Shown: positions 1 through 11,126 of the stretch, piece after piece
Layout of the letters: each line of letters begins with the position of its first letter
How positions within the stretch are numbered: the stretch's first letter is position 1
Assembly (NCBI GenBank): GCA_030267565.1
Contig: BRXU01000006.1
Location: 5,072,001-5,136,000 of the forward strand
Direction of reading: 5' to 3'
DNA: 64,000 bases
DNA from: Pleodorina starrii
Lineage: Eukaryota > Chlorophyta > Chlorophyceae > Chlamydomonadales > Volvocaceae
Translations under genes and position numbers: made by a program
The notes under the pieces: generated by a model
What the model saw: only the letters and a program-made list of their open reading frames with translations
What the model was told of the DNA's origin: nothing
The model's database searches: none

Positions 1-3000
1 TCCGCCGCAACACTGCGACCCGTCAGCAGCGTTGACATCATCACCGTAAAACTGCCCGGACCCACCTGGGGGGGGTGAGGTATGGGGTGAGGTATGGGGT
101 GAGGTATGGGGTGTGTACGTGTGCGTGTGTGCGTGTGTACGTGTGCGTGTGTACGTGTGTACGTGTGCGTGTGTACGTGTGCGTGTGTACGTGTGCGTGT
201 GTACGTGTGCGTGTGTACGTGTGCGTGTGCGTGTGTACGTGTGCGTGTGCGTGTGTACGTGTGCGTGTGTACGTGTGCGTGTGTACGTGTGCGTGTGTAC
301 GTGTGCGTGTGTACGTGTGCGTGTGTACGTGTGCGTGTGTGCGTGTGCGTGTGTGCGTGTGCGTGTGTACGTGTGCGTGTGTACGTATGCGTGTGTACGT
401 GTGCGTGTGTACGTGTGCGTGTGTACGTGTGCGTGTGTACGTGTGCGTGTGTACGTGTGCGTGTGTACGTGTGCGTGTGTACGTGTGCGTGTGTACGTGT
501 GCGTGTGTACGTGTGCGTGTGTACGTGTGCGTGTGTGCGTGTGCGTGTGTACATGTGCGTGTGTACGTGTGCGTGTGTACGTGTGCGTGTGTACGTGTGC
601 GTGTGTACGTGTGCGTGTGTACGTGTGCGTGTGTACGTGTGCGTGTGTACGTGTGCGTGTGTACGTGTGCGTGTGTACGTGTACGTGTGTACGTGTGCGT
701 GTGTACGTGTGCGTGTGTACGTGTGCGTGTGTACGCGTGCATGTGTACGTGTGCGTGTGTACGTGTACGTGTGCGTGTGTACGTGTGCGTGTGTACGTGT
801 GCGTGTGTACGTGTGCGTGTGTACGTGTGCGTGTGTACGTATGCGTGTGTACGTGTGCGTGTGTACGTGTGCGTGTGTACGTGTGCGTGTGTACGTGTGC
901 GTGTGTACGTGTGCGTGTGTACGTGTGCGTGTGTACGTGTGCGTGTGTACGTGTGCGTGTGTACGTGTGCGTGTGTACGTGTGCGTGTGTACGTGTGCGT
1001 GTGTACGTGTGCGTGTGTACGTGTGCGTGTGTACGTGTGCATGTGTACGTGTACGTGTGTACGTGTGCGTGTGTACGTGTGCGTGTGTACGTGTGCATGT
1101 GTACGTGTGCGTGTGTACGTGTACGTGTGCGTGTGTACGTGTGCGTGTGTACGTGTGCGTGTGTACGTGTGCGTGTGTACGTGTGCGTGTGTACGTGTGC
1201 GTGTGTACGTGTGCGTGTGTACGTGTACGTGTGTACGTGTGCGTGTGTACGTGTGCGTGTGTACGTGTGCATGTGTACGTGTGCGTGTGTACGTGTACGT
1301 GTGCGTGTGTACGTGTGCGTGTGTACGTGTGCGTGTGTACGTGTGCGTGTGTACGTGTGCGTGTGTACGTGTGCGTGTGTACGTGTGCGTGTGTACGTGT
1401 GCGTGTGTACGTGTGCGTGTGTACGTGTGCGTGTGTACGTGTGCGTGTGTACGTGTGCGTGTGTACGTGTGCGTGTGTACGTGTGCGTGTGTACGTGTGC
1501 GTGTGTACGTGTGCGTGTGTACGTGTGCGTGTGTACGTGTGCGTGTGTACGTGTGCGTGTGTACGTGTGCGTGTGTACGTGTGCGTGTGTACGTGTGCGT
1601 GTGTACGTGTGCGTGTGTACGTGTGCGTGTGTACGTGTGCGTGTGTACGTGTGCGTGTGTACGTGTGCATGTGTACGTGTACGTGTGTACGTGTGCGTGT
1701 GTACGTGTGCGTGTGTACGTGTGCATGTGTACGTGTGCGTGTGTACGTGTACGTGTGCGTGTGTACGTGTGCGTGTGTACGTGTGCGTGTGTACGTGTGC
1801 GTGTGTACGTGTGCGTGTGTACGTGTGCGTGTGTACGTGTGCGTGTGTACGTGTGCGTGTGTACGTGTGCGTGTGTACGTGTGCGTGTGTACGTGTGCGT
1901 GTGTACGTGTGCGTGTGTACGTGTGCGTGTGTACGTGTGCGTGTGTACGTGTGCGTGTGTACGTGTGCGTGTGTACGTGTGCGTGTGTACGTGTGCGTGT
2001 GTACGTGTGCGTGTGTACGTGTGCGTGTGTACGTGTGCGTATGAGGTGAGGTATGGGGTGAGGAGACCGCACCTGGCTGGCAGCGGATAGGGGTGTGACG
2101 GTGGGCGGTGGCTGACCCCCGGGTCGGCGCCACGACTCGGCAGCCAGGGCACTCCACAACCAATCCGCACCTGAACCGGGGTCGGGGAGGGGGGTCAGAG
2201 GGGGGGTTTGGGGGGGGAGCGAAGGGGTGTGTGTTTTGGGAGACCCACCCAGCCACTTACATCCAGCCCCCCGTACCCACCTAATCCCACACCCACCATG
2301 TCCCCTCCCTCCACACATACACAACACACCCAGCCCACCCCCCCACCCCCCGACCCCCCAAACCCCACCCCCCAAACCCTCAAACCCTAAAACCCCGAAC
2401 CCCACCTGCCCGCTGCAGCTCCACGTGCCGCCGCTGAGCCGCCGCAGTGTCCCGCGGCCGCAGCAGCCCCGCCCCCCCCACCAGTCCCCACATGCCGCCT
2501 CCACCACCCAGTCCCAGGTCACCGCCAGTGCCGACCTGCAGCGCGTGGAGCAGCCAGCGCTGACGAGGAGAGCAGCCCACCTGGGGGTGAGGGGAGGGAG
2601 GGAGGGGAGGGAGGGAGGGGGGAGGGAGGGAGGGAGATGGTGTGTGGGGCTGGGTGTGTATGTATTCTGGTTTCAGAGGTCACACCCACCTCTCCCCCTC
2701 CCCCACAACCCACACACACACTCTGACGCGAGTCATATGACTCCCCTTCGCTGTCAGTCAGTCAGCTACCACCTCCAGTCCCCACTCCCCGAGTCCCCCG
2801 TCACCCCCCACTCGCCTGCAACTGCGGCAGCCCCGACTGCTGCTGATGCTGCCAACCCGAAGACCCCGACTGCCCCGTCATGTGGGTCGTCGGCACCGGC
2901 ACCGGCACCGGCACCTGCAGGGGTACGGTCAGCTCGTCCCAGGCCACATCCAGCTCCAGGAGGGCCACCGGGTCGGACTGTACGGCCCAAGGGTGCCACG

Positions 3001-6000
3001 GCGCGCCAACGTCCCACGGGTCGGCCGCCTCCGAATACACCTCCCGCCCGAAACCGTCACCGCCCACGTAGCCGCGCCCGCCGCCGCCGCCTCCGCCGTC
3101 GGCCTCGTCGTCGTCGTCATCGCTGTCGTACGCCCAGGCGTTGCGCTGGGGTCGCGACCGTCCCGCAGCCGCCGCCGCAGCCGCCGACGCGGCGGCGGCG
3201 GTCGGCGAGGGCCCGAGCCCGCCGTCGCCGCCGCCGCCGCCGCGGGCCTCCGCCGTGTGACGCCATGCGTCGGGAGGACGGGGCCGAGAGGCGCTCGGGG
3301 TACGGCGTGGGGCTGGAGTTGTGGTTTCGGAGGCGAACGCTGCCGCTGCCGCTGCTGCTGTCTCCGCTGCTGCTGCTGCCGCCCATCGCTCCACGTGCGC
3401 CCTCAGTCGGCGGGTGGGCTGCGTCACGCGGAACGTGAAGCAGGCGGACCAACAAATACGGATGCCACCGCCACCACTGCCACCACTGCCTCCGCCCGGG
3501 GAGTGTGGATCAGCGGCCTCTTGTGGGCCCTCCTGCTCGTCCAACTGGGGGATGGGGGGTGGGGGGAATCATGTCGGGGGTGGGGGGTGGGGGTATATTC
3601 GGTATCACGCGGATGATGGAATCTGCGCCTCAGATCGAACCTTCCGGAGGCTGCTTTGGAGGGTCCCCTGCACGCGCGGCACCAAAGTCATCCAAGTCCC
3701 CTCATCCTCTCCTGCCCGCGCCTGCATCCCCCCTTCCGCCCCGCCCCACCTCCCGCCCCCACCTCCCCCCCTCCTCTCTCCCCACCTGCGCCGCCCGCCT
3801 GCATGCCAGTGCGGCTGCCGGGCTGAAGGGCATCAACTGCTCCCCCAGAGCCGCCAACTGAGCGGGCAGCTGAGTTAGGGCCTGGCAGGACAGCATGGGA
3901 CAGGGAAGGGAAGGGAAGGGAAGGGAAGGGAAGGGAAGGGAAGGGAAGGGAAGGGAAGGGAAGGGAAGGGAAGGGAAGGGAAGGGAAGGGAAGGGAAGGG
4001 AAGGGAAGGGAAGGGAAGGGAAGGGAAGGGAAGGGAAGGGAAGGGAAGGGAAGGGAAGGGAAGGGAAGGGAAGGGAAGGGAAGGGAAGGGAAGGGAAGGG
4101 AAGGGAAGGGAAGGGAAGGGAAGGGAAGGGAAGGGAAGGGAAGGGAAGGGAAGGGAAGGGAAGGGATGGGAAGGGACGGGAAGGGAAGGGAAGGGAAGGG
4201 AAGGGAAGGGAAGGGAAGGGAAGGGAAGGGAGGGGACGGTAAGGGAAGGGAAGGGAAGGGAAGGGAAGGGAAGGGAAGGGAAGGGAAGGGAAGGGAAGGG
4301 AAGGGAAGGGAAGGGAAGGGAAGGGAAGGGAAGGGAAGGGAAGGGAAGGGAAGGGAAGGGAAGGGAAGGGAAGGGAAGGGAAGGGAAGGGAAGGGAAGGG
4401 AAGGGAAGGGAAGGGAAGGGAAGGGAAGGGAAGGGAAGGGAAGGGAAGGGAAGGGAAGGGAAGGGAAGGGAAGGGAAGGGAAGGGAAGGGAAGGGAAGGG
4501 AAGGGAAGGGAAGGGAAGGGAAGGGAAGGGAAGGGAAGGGAAGGGAAGGGAAGGGAAGGGAAGGGAAGGGAAGGGAAGGGAAGGGAAGGGAAGGGAAGGG
4601 AAGGGAAGGGAAGGGAAGGGAAGGGAAGGGAAGGGAAGGGAAGGGAAGGGAAGGGAAGGGAAGGGAAGGGAAGGGAAGGGAAGGGAAGGGAAGGGAAGGG
4701 AAGGGAAGGGAAGGGAAGGGAAGGGAAGGGAAGGGAAGGGAAGGGAAGGGAAGGGAAGGGAAGGGAAGGGAAGGGAAGGGAAGGGAAGGGAAGGGAAGGG
4801 AAGGGAAGGGAACAGGGCAGCCGCCGTTACCGCCACCACAGCCGCACAGCCGCGCAGCCACACAACCCGAGGAAGGAACAGGGAGGGGAGGAAGGGGGAG
4901 TGGCGGGCAGGCGACAAGATCTGAGGATTACTCCGAATCAAAGGGGCGGCGAGGACCTGCAGTGCGGGGATGTGCGGTGAGGTGCCAGCCAAGCCTTATG
5001 CCCTGATGCGAACCCCCAGCGTGCGCGTGAGCTTGGGCGTGGGCGAGAGTGTGAGCGTGACGCCTCACGTAGAGGGAGGCAGCAGCCCCTCTAGCCCCCT
5101 CTTAGCAGCCTCCCTCCCTCCCTCCCCGGCAGGCCCCCAGACATCCCCTCCCTTCCCTGCCAGCTCCCCGCCCCCTCTCTCACCTTTGGCGGACTGCTGA
5201 TGTGCACACTGTCCGTCCGCAGATGCAGATGCAGACTCCGGCTCGTGGCCAGGCTACTGCCACCACCACCACCACCACCACCACCACAGCCACCACCGCC
5301 GCCGCCCCGACCCGCCGCGGGCCCCTCCACCACCGCCAGCCCCCAGTACGCGTCCCTCAGTCCGTCATGCACGGGCAGCAGCAGCGGACAGCCCAGACCC
5401 GAGGCGGACAGCGCCAGAGCCGCGGCACTCAGCAGGGAGCCGGCCTCCGTCTCATCCTGGGGGGAGGGCAGGGAAGGGAAGGGGAGGGAAGAGGGGAGAA
5501 AGGTGCCGCAGCGAAGGGACAGAGATGGCGTGAGGGGAGGTGAGAAAGGGGTGGAATAGAACACAGTCCAAAAAAGAAGTAGGAATGAGAGGGGAGGGGA
5601 ATATTAGTGGGACGGTCCGGGCAGGCGAGCGAGCGGACAGAAATGCGGCAAACGCCTCTCCTCTAAGGAGCAACAGCCGCTGCGGTTTCCCACGCACCCA
5701 CCCCCCCACCCACCGCCCACCCGCCCCACCAGTATGCGGCGGCTGAAGCTGGCTGGGTGCAGCAGCAGGAAGGCGTCCAGACCGAACCAGCGCTGCAGCC
5801 GGTGCTGGAAGGTGGGCAGCCACCAGGGCAGACCCGTGGGTCGGCCGCGGGGACAAACGGAAGCCAGACGCGACGAGGCGGCGGCTGTCGAGTCAGCGCC
5901 GCCAGTGGCCCCGGCACCGCCGCCGCGACCCGCCGTCGGCGGCGGCGGTGGCACTGCCGCGCCGTCGCCCGTCGGCGGCGGCTGCGATGACCCATGGGTC

Positions 6001-8315
6001 GGCATGCCACTTCCCGCCTGCCCCGAAACCTCCGCCTGGCCCTGCTGCCCCAAACGCCGTCCTCCAGCCTCCGGATGCGCCACTTCGCCCCCACTCGCAC
6101 TCGCACTCGCACTCGCGCCGCCGCCACCTGCGCTTCCAGCCCCGCGCCGCCGTAGCCCCGCGACCTTGGCAGCGGCGGCGGCGGCGGCGGTGTCCGTGTC
6201 CCGCTCCGAAACCAATTCCGAATCCGAATGCCGCTCAACCGGATACACGGCGTCGTCGTCGCCGCCGGCCGTGAATTCCGCTGGATCCGACCCCGCCGGA
6301 TCCGGATCCGGATCCAGCGACTCGGCGTCGTTTACGATTGTGTCGATCCGCGACAGCAGCTCTGTCAGATCCAGATCCACGCCCACCTCCCAGCCTGGAT
6401 CCGCCTCACCGCCACCACCGCTATCGCCGTCGGTGACAGCCGCGGCCGCGGCCGCGGCGGCGCCGCCGCCGGACCCGCCAGCACCGCCACGAAGTGGTTT
6501 GCCACCGTCAGCAGCGACCCGTGGGTCGGTGCTCTGAGGGACCCCGCCCCCACTGCCGCCCCCACTGCCCTGGGCGCACTCACTGCCGCCGCCTCCATCC
6601 TCGGCGGCAGGCTCGATATGTACGGCAGTCCCACCATCGGCCGTACCGCCCAGGAAGGTCTTATCTGCGCCAACAGCCTCCGAAACCCCGCTGGCTCCCG
6701 CTCCGCTGCCTCCGTCGCCGCTGCCTCCGTCGCCGCTGCCGGCAGGGCCGCCCGCCACATCACCAGCCTCCGTCAGGCCCATAAGGCCCCCAGGATACGC
6801 CTCCGCTCCCCGGCTGGGCCCCCCGGCGGCATGAGTCAAGAAAGGGCTGTCGGCCGCCGCCGCCGCCGCCGCCGCTGGCTGAGGGGCGGCCGGAGCAGCG
6901 GTGGCCGCTGCGGTGGCCGCCGACTGCGGCTGAGGTTGCTGCTGGCGCTCCGGCTGCTGCTGCTGCGGTACGGCAAGCACCGAGTTGTACGACAAGCCGC
7001 CGCGACCTGATGCACCGGGCGTTGTCACCCGGTTAGGGTTTGGAAAGGGTCAAGGGCGGGTGGGCGGGCGGGGTGGGCGGTTGTGTCTTAGGGTTGTGTG
7101 GCTTCGGAGCCGGTGGTCGAAGCGGCGAGCGCAATCCCTCCCTCCCTCCCTCCCCTCCCCGCCTCCCTCCCTCCCGCCCTTAAGGAGTAACCCGACTCAC
7201 AATAGTGCGGTAAAAAGTGAGCTGCACACTCCCCCCGCCCCATCCCCCGCCCGCCCACCCCGCCCCACCTATCGCCAGTGCCGTGGGCAGGTGCAGCTGA
7301 AGGATGTAGGGCTCACGTCGCCAGGGCAGCCTGAGCCGACGAAGAGGTGGCGGGGGTACGGCAGCGGCGGGGGTACGGCAGCGGCAGCTTACGGGCGGTT
7401 GCGGGGTGCAGTCCCAGCGTGTGTAAAGTTGTACGACATCGTTATGCAAATGTACAGCGAGCCTGTGTTGACTGTTTTTCTCCCCCTGGCGCGCCCCCTC
7501 CACACACACTCCAACGCCTTGCGCCCTCAGCGGCCCTTTCCTCCCTCTGGCTGCAGGCCCCGGCCCCCACCCCCTCCACCCCCCCCACCTGTGCTGCAGG
7601 CTGGCCACCACCTTGACCTGACTGGGCTGCTCCTTGATGCGCGCCCGGTAGCCGCGATGGATGATCTCCGAAAGACCTGTTTGGGGGGGGGGTTGTCATT
7701 TGCCGAGTGGAGGGGCGGAGGGAGGGCCGGAGGGAGGGAGGGAGGCGCGGATGACAAAGCGCGAGACCACAAACCGCGGCACGCTCGATACCGGTACCGG
7801 TGGCAGCAGCAGCAGCAGGAGAATCGGCCTTTGCTGGGAGTGTGGTGACTTTGTGGATTTGAGTTCATTTAAATGCGTTGGCGAGAGAGAGAGTCAGCGC
7901 AGCGCACAACGCCGATCGACCGAGTCGAGGTGGCGGCTCCAGGGGGGGTTAAGGGGGGGGGTGAGCAGCTACCAGGGGGCCGCAGACACGGCAGCCAGGG
8001 GCGTGTGCCGTCGTGAGCAGGTGAACCTGAACACTCCACGGTGAAGGTGCTCTGGCGTTGGTCGATGCGCCGCTCTCTCTCTGGGCCGTTGTTGTTCTTG
8101 CTCACCTGTGCGCTGCCATGACACCAGGGTCTGCTCCAAAGCGGCCACGAATCTGCAGCGCGGGCGATGCGGTGCGGTCGATGGCATGTTGCGGGCAGGT
8201 AGGGTTGTCAGCACCAGGCATCCTCCCACAAGCAGTAAAGCCTTATACCTTGTAATTCGCACCTCTCGAGCTTGGATGCCAACGTGTAGTCGTGAAATTG
8301 GTCCTCGGGCCTCAT
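1..8315 (-). CDS. RAB3GAP1: Rab3 GTPase-activating protein catalytic subunit homologue (N-terminal part, runs off the left edge)
   Basis: Catalytic half of the Rab3GAP complex, which in other eukaryotes acts on Rab GTPases (Rab3 GAP, Rab18 GEF) in membrane traffic and autophagy. Exons followed in phase: 8315-8263, 8152-8106, 7676-7589, 7330-7269, 7006-5730, 5456-5184, 3881-3786, 3544-2915, 2580-2406, 2170-2073, 65-<1. The N-terminus reads [20 protein letters not shown], the family's opening block. [15 protein letters not shown] at the end of exon 5 and the exon 6 stretch from DETEAGSLL to [15 protein letters not shown] match the family core; [16 protein letters not shown] in exon 8 matches the next block. 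About 954 residues are present, inflated by a roughly 390-residue Gly/Ala-rich insertion in exon 5; animal orthologues total about 980. Exon 8 could instead end near 2816 with a GC donor. Family assignment is firm. The exons left of 2600 rest mainly on phase and splice signals. Start chosen: ATG at 8315, in phase with the conserved block. Confidence 0.82.
77..2062. repeat. 14-mer tandem array (GTACGTGTGCGTGT), about 1.93 kb, intronic
   Basis: From 111 to 2043 the sequence is about 138 copies of a 14 bp unit, every step alternating purine and pyrimidine. Variants (CA for CG, an extra GTAC) recur in the same order near 688, 1038, 1222 and 1666, which suggests block duplication inside the array. 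Both flanks carry a different short unit, GAGGTATGGGGT: three copies at 77-111 and one at about 2047-2058. The array fills the intron (66-2072) of the Rab3GAP gene. Long open frames through it on both strands encode only dipeptide-like runs and are not genes. Confidence 0.97.
3906..4810. repeat. (AAGGG)181 array, intronic
   Basis: Exactly 905 bp of AAGGG pentamers. Only four units differ, all within 4166-4240 (ATGGG, ACGGG, AGGGG, ACGGT). The array lies in the intron (3882-5183) of the minus-strand Rab3GAP gene, so the transcript carries CCCTT repeats that end about 24 nt before the acceptor of the exon at 3881. Purine on one strand and pyrimidine on the other, with GGG every 5 nt, makes it prone to G-quadruplex or triplex formation. 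Confidence 0.98.
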
Positions 8316-9972
8316 GCTGGGATGAATTGCGCCTCCACCCCTCCACGACGCAGCAGTAAAAGCACAATTCTTCAGGACAATGTCCCAGCTGATATGACGA
8401 TGAGGTTATGAAGTAAACATATGGCCAGCTTCAAACTGCTGCTAATGCCAAAAATGCCATCCCTAAAAGTTCTTATTTAAGCCTTAGTGCGGGCCAAGCC
8501 ATAAACGAAACGCACACATTGCGGCATGCTCAGAGCCCTGACGTCCCGAGTGGAGCTATTGGCTATAATGTCTGACGGTCCCTGATGGTCTCGGTACCGG
8601 TTAGTTGTTAGTTGCGATCGAATTCAGTTAAACTTTGCTGCAGCCCTTCAGCACGGTTCCGATTCTTTCGAAGACTGCTGTGGATATAGACAGAAGGAAG
8701 AAGGTGAACTGCTACTTCAAAGTTTTTTCGAAACACATATTCTTTCGCGGGTTTCAATGGCGAAGGGTCTTGAATAAAGCTGTGGCAGGTCGGATGCGGT
8801 GAGCCGAGCTCTGGGAGGAGCGAAGCACCCCGGGCAAGATGCGTCAGAGGCTTCTGTAAGGTCACGGGGATGGAATTGGACGTCATTACAGACCTCGACA
8901 CCTGCATTGCCGAAGCCGGCTATGCAGCGCCGCTACCAGGGTACCAATCAGAGGTACCAATCTACAAAAACAAACGGCTCCTAGAGCACAGGTTCAGGCA
9001 CCGCCCGCCCCGGCGGCGCCACCACCACCACCACCACCATCACCACCACCACACATACACGCAGCCCCCTCCGACTACCAGCACTGCGCCGTCCACCTCC
9101 CCATCCTGCCGCAGCAAGTTCGCCGTCCAAAGCCTCGCGCCGTCCTCAAGCGTCAGTCGGGCGGTCCATCCGGCGGTCCCTGGGCAAGCAGCTGGGATCC
9201 TTTCCCTTTTGGGTGCGCTACTGTGGAGGTCACACCTCCACCTTATCACTCCCCCCCCCCGGCCTCCATTGTCCCGCTCGAGATCCACATGAGGCGCGAC
9301 GGAAGCTCCGGCGGCAGCAGCAAGGGGGGGGCTGACAACCCCCCCCCCCGGGGGGCAGCACCGTCGTCCACTTATCATGCTGTTGTTTGTTTAACACAAA
9401 CACGTGACACGCACCTCCCCCTAGGGCGAACACGCGGGGTCGGGCACAAAACATACGTGCGTGCGTGCGTGGCTGCGTTGCGTCAATGAGCACCTGAACA
9501 CACACACACACAGTAGCAGGGGTAGGGCGCGCGCTGTCTTGGGTTCTCCTTTGGTGCTGACCGCCCACGAGCCGGACCAAGCTCGGGGCAGGTTCTCAGC
9601 GCTTTGTTTTCGCGCCTAGAGGAGCACCGCCAGCCGGTAGCAGGCCGGCCGGGCGCCCCGGCGCTGCAAGGACTTCAGGGCGGGCAGGACAGCGCGGGCG
9701 CCGCGTAGTGCGCCGGCGCGACTGCTGTTTGTGCGGACGAAGGGCCCAGCTGCCGTATAAGGCAGGCTGTGAGCTCAAGCTTTTGGGGAGCCGCTGCGCC
9801 GTACACCCGTATATGGGGTATACGACGCAGCCAGCTCTGCGTCGAGCAGGAGGGGGTAGCGGCCCCTCACGCCCTTCTCCCACCGCAAGGGGGAGAGTGC
9901 TTAGGCGGTCTTTCCGTCGGGGCTGGGTTAGCAGCCCCTGGCCAGCGTCAGGGCCCGGTCAGATACTGTAAC

Positions 9973-10045
9973 GACACACACACGCACATACACACGCACA
10001 TACACACACACACACACACACACAAAACACACAAAACACACACAC
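9973..10045. repeat. CA-rich microsatellite
   Basis: Imperfect CA repeat with ACGCACATAC interruptions in the first half and AAAACACA interruptions in the second half. Confidence 0.9.
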
Positions 10046-10640
10046 GGCCTCCACACGACCAAGTGTGCGCTCCCGAGGAAAGGAAAGCAAAGGAAAGGAG
10101 AGCGGCCTGCTGTCGCCCTGGATCCCAAATCCATGATGTCGCTAGCCTAGCCCTGGTCCAGCCGGATGGGGTCTGGATGGCCCGCTATCGCAAATATGCA
10201 CGCAGTTCAAAGGATCTGGAGCTCTAAGCGTTCACAATAACAACAAACAAGAACTAGCAGGGACGGAGTCATGTACTCGCGCCCTCAATTGCGGGGCAAA
10301 GATGGGTGTGATCTAGGGTGCTTCCCTCCCCCCCTGGAGCAGAGGAAAGCTCGATTGCAATGCTGAGTGTGGATTGTGACCAACGCACCAGCGCATAGAC
10401 TTGTACGGTTGTACGGTTGTCAATCCAGTCGTCCAATCACGTGATGCACCTCGACGAGCAACCAGACCAGTTCGTACTAGTGAAGGCTACGCAGAAGCAG
10501 GTGCACACCGCGGCAGCATTAGGCATTGGGCCGCCGCATTGATGTTGCTGCTGCCTGCTGCTGCCTACTGCTGCTAACCTGCCCGAACAGTCTTCGAGCC
10601 AATGCAGTGCATGCGACCACCCATTCACCCTTTCATTCAG

Positions 10641-10911
10641 CCTGTCCTGCCCTGTCCTGCCCTGTCCTGTCCTGTCCTGTCCTGTCCTGTCCTGTCCTGT
10701 CCTGTCCTGCCCTGCCCTGCCCTGCCCTGCCCTGCCCTGCCCTGCCCTGCCCTGCCCTGCCCTGCCCTGCCCTGCCCTGCCCTGCCCTGCCCTGCCCTGC
10801 CCTGCCCTGCCCTGCCCTGCCCTGCCCTGCCCTGCCCTGCCCTGCCCTGCCCTGCCCTGCCCTGCCCTGCCCTGCCCTGCCCTGCCCTGCCCTGTCCTGC
10901 CCTGCCCTGCC
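10641..10911. repeat. CCTGC/CCTGT pentamer array
   Basis: About 54 pentamers. CCTGT units dominate the first 70 bp, first alternating with CCTGC and then as a run. From about 10710 the array is almost pure CCTGC, with one CCTGT near the right end. It lies about 215 bp beyond the ZIP stop on that gene's downstream side, so it may sit in or just past its 3' untranslated region. Confidence 0.95.
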
Positions 10912-11126
10912 TGAGCGCCTGCCTGCGCCGCACTCAATAGAGCGACCGTACTGCGACACAAATGAATGACGGCCACCCCATCAGCCCAATCGACCCAATC
11001 AACCCCATCAGCCCCATCAGCCCCCGTCACTCCTGCTAGCCCCCCGAAGGCTCATGTCTCATCCCAGTTCCCCCCGGCGGGCCGCACCGCCCGCCGGGGT
11101 ACCCGTAGCCCTCTGGCCCTCCTGCC

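Larger units (their letters stand above)
8316..11126. other. Intergenic region between the Rab3GAP start and the ZIP stop
   Basis: This should hold the Rab3GAP promoter next to 8315 and the ZIP 3' untranslated region next to 11127. I found no exon chain with protein-family similarity on either strand. It contains a His-codon-like CAC run near 9020-9052, a CA microsatellite near 9973-10045 and the CCTGC array at 10641-10911. No TGTAA signal for ZIP was found by eye on the minus strand. Confidence 0.6.

Noticed and set aside
41..2170. Very long open frames on both strands (His/Thr, Cys/Val repeats)
   Set aside because: They come from the 14-mer array, whose unit length and composition avoid stops in several frames at once; there is no protein-like composition and the region is an intron of the minus-strand gene.
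2816..2914. Extension of Rab3GAP exon 8 to a GC-AG intron donor (CAG/GCGAGT)
   Set aside because: A standard GT donor at 2915 fits the phase and avoids a PVPVP/Gln-rich stretch; kept only as an alternative.
3688..4992. Open frames of PFPSL or EGKGR repeats
   Set aside because: Translation of the AAGGG array. Only the 3786-3881 exon in this interval is real coding sequence.
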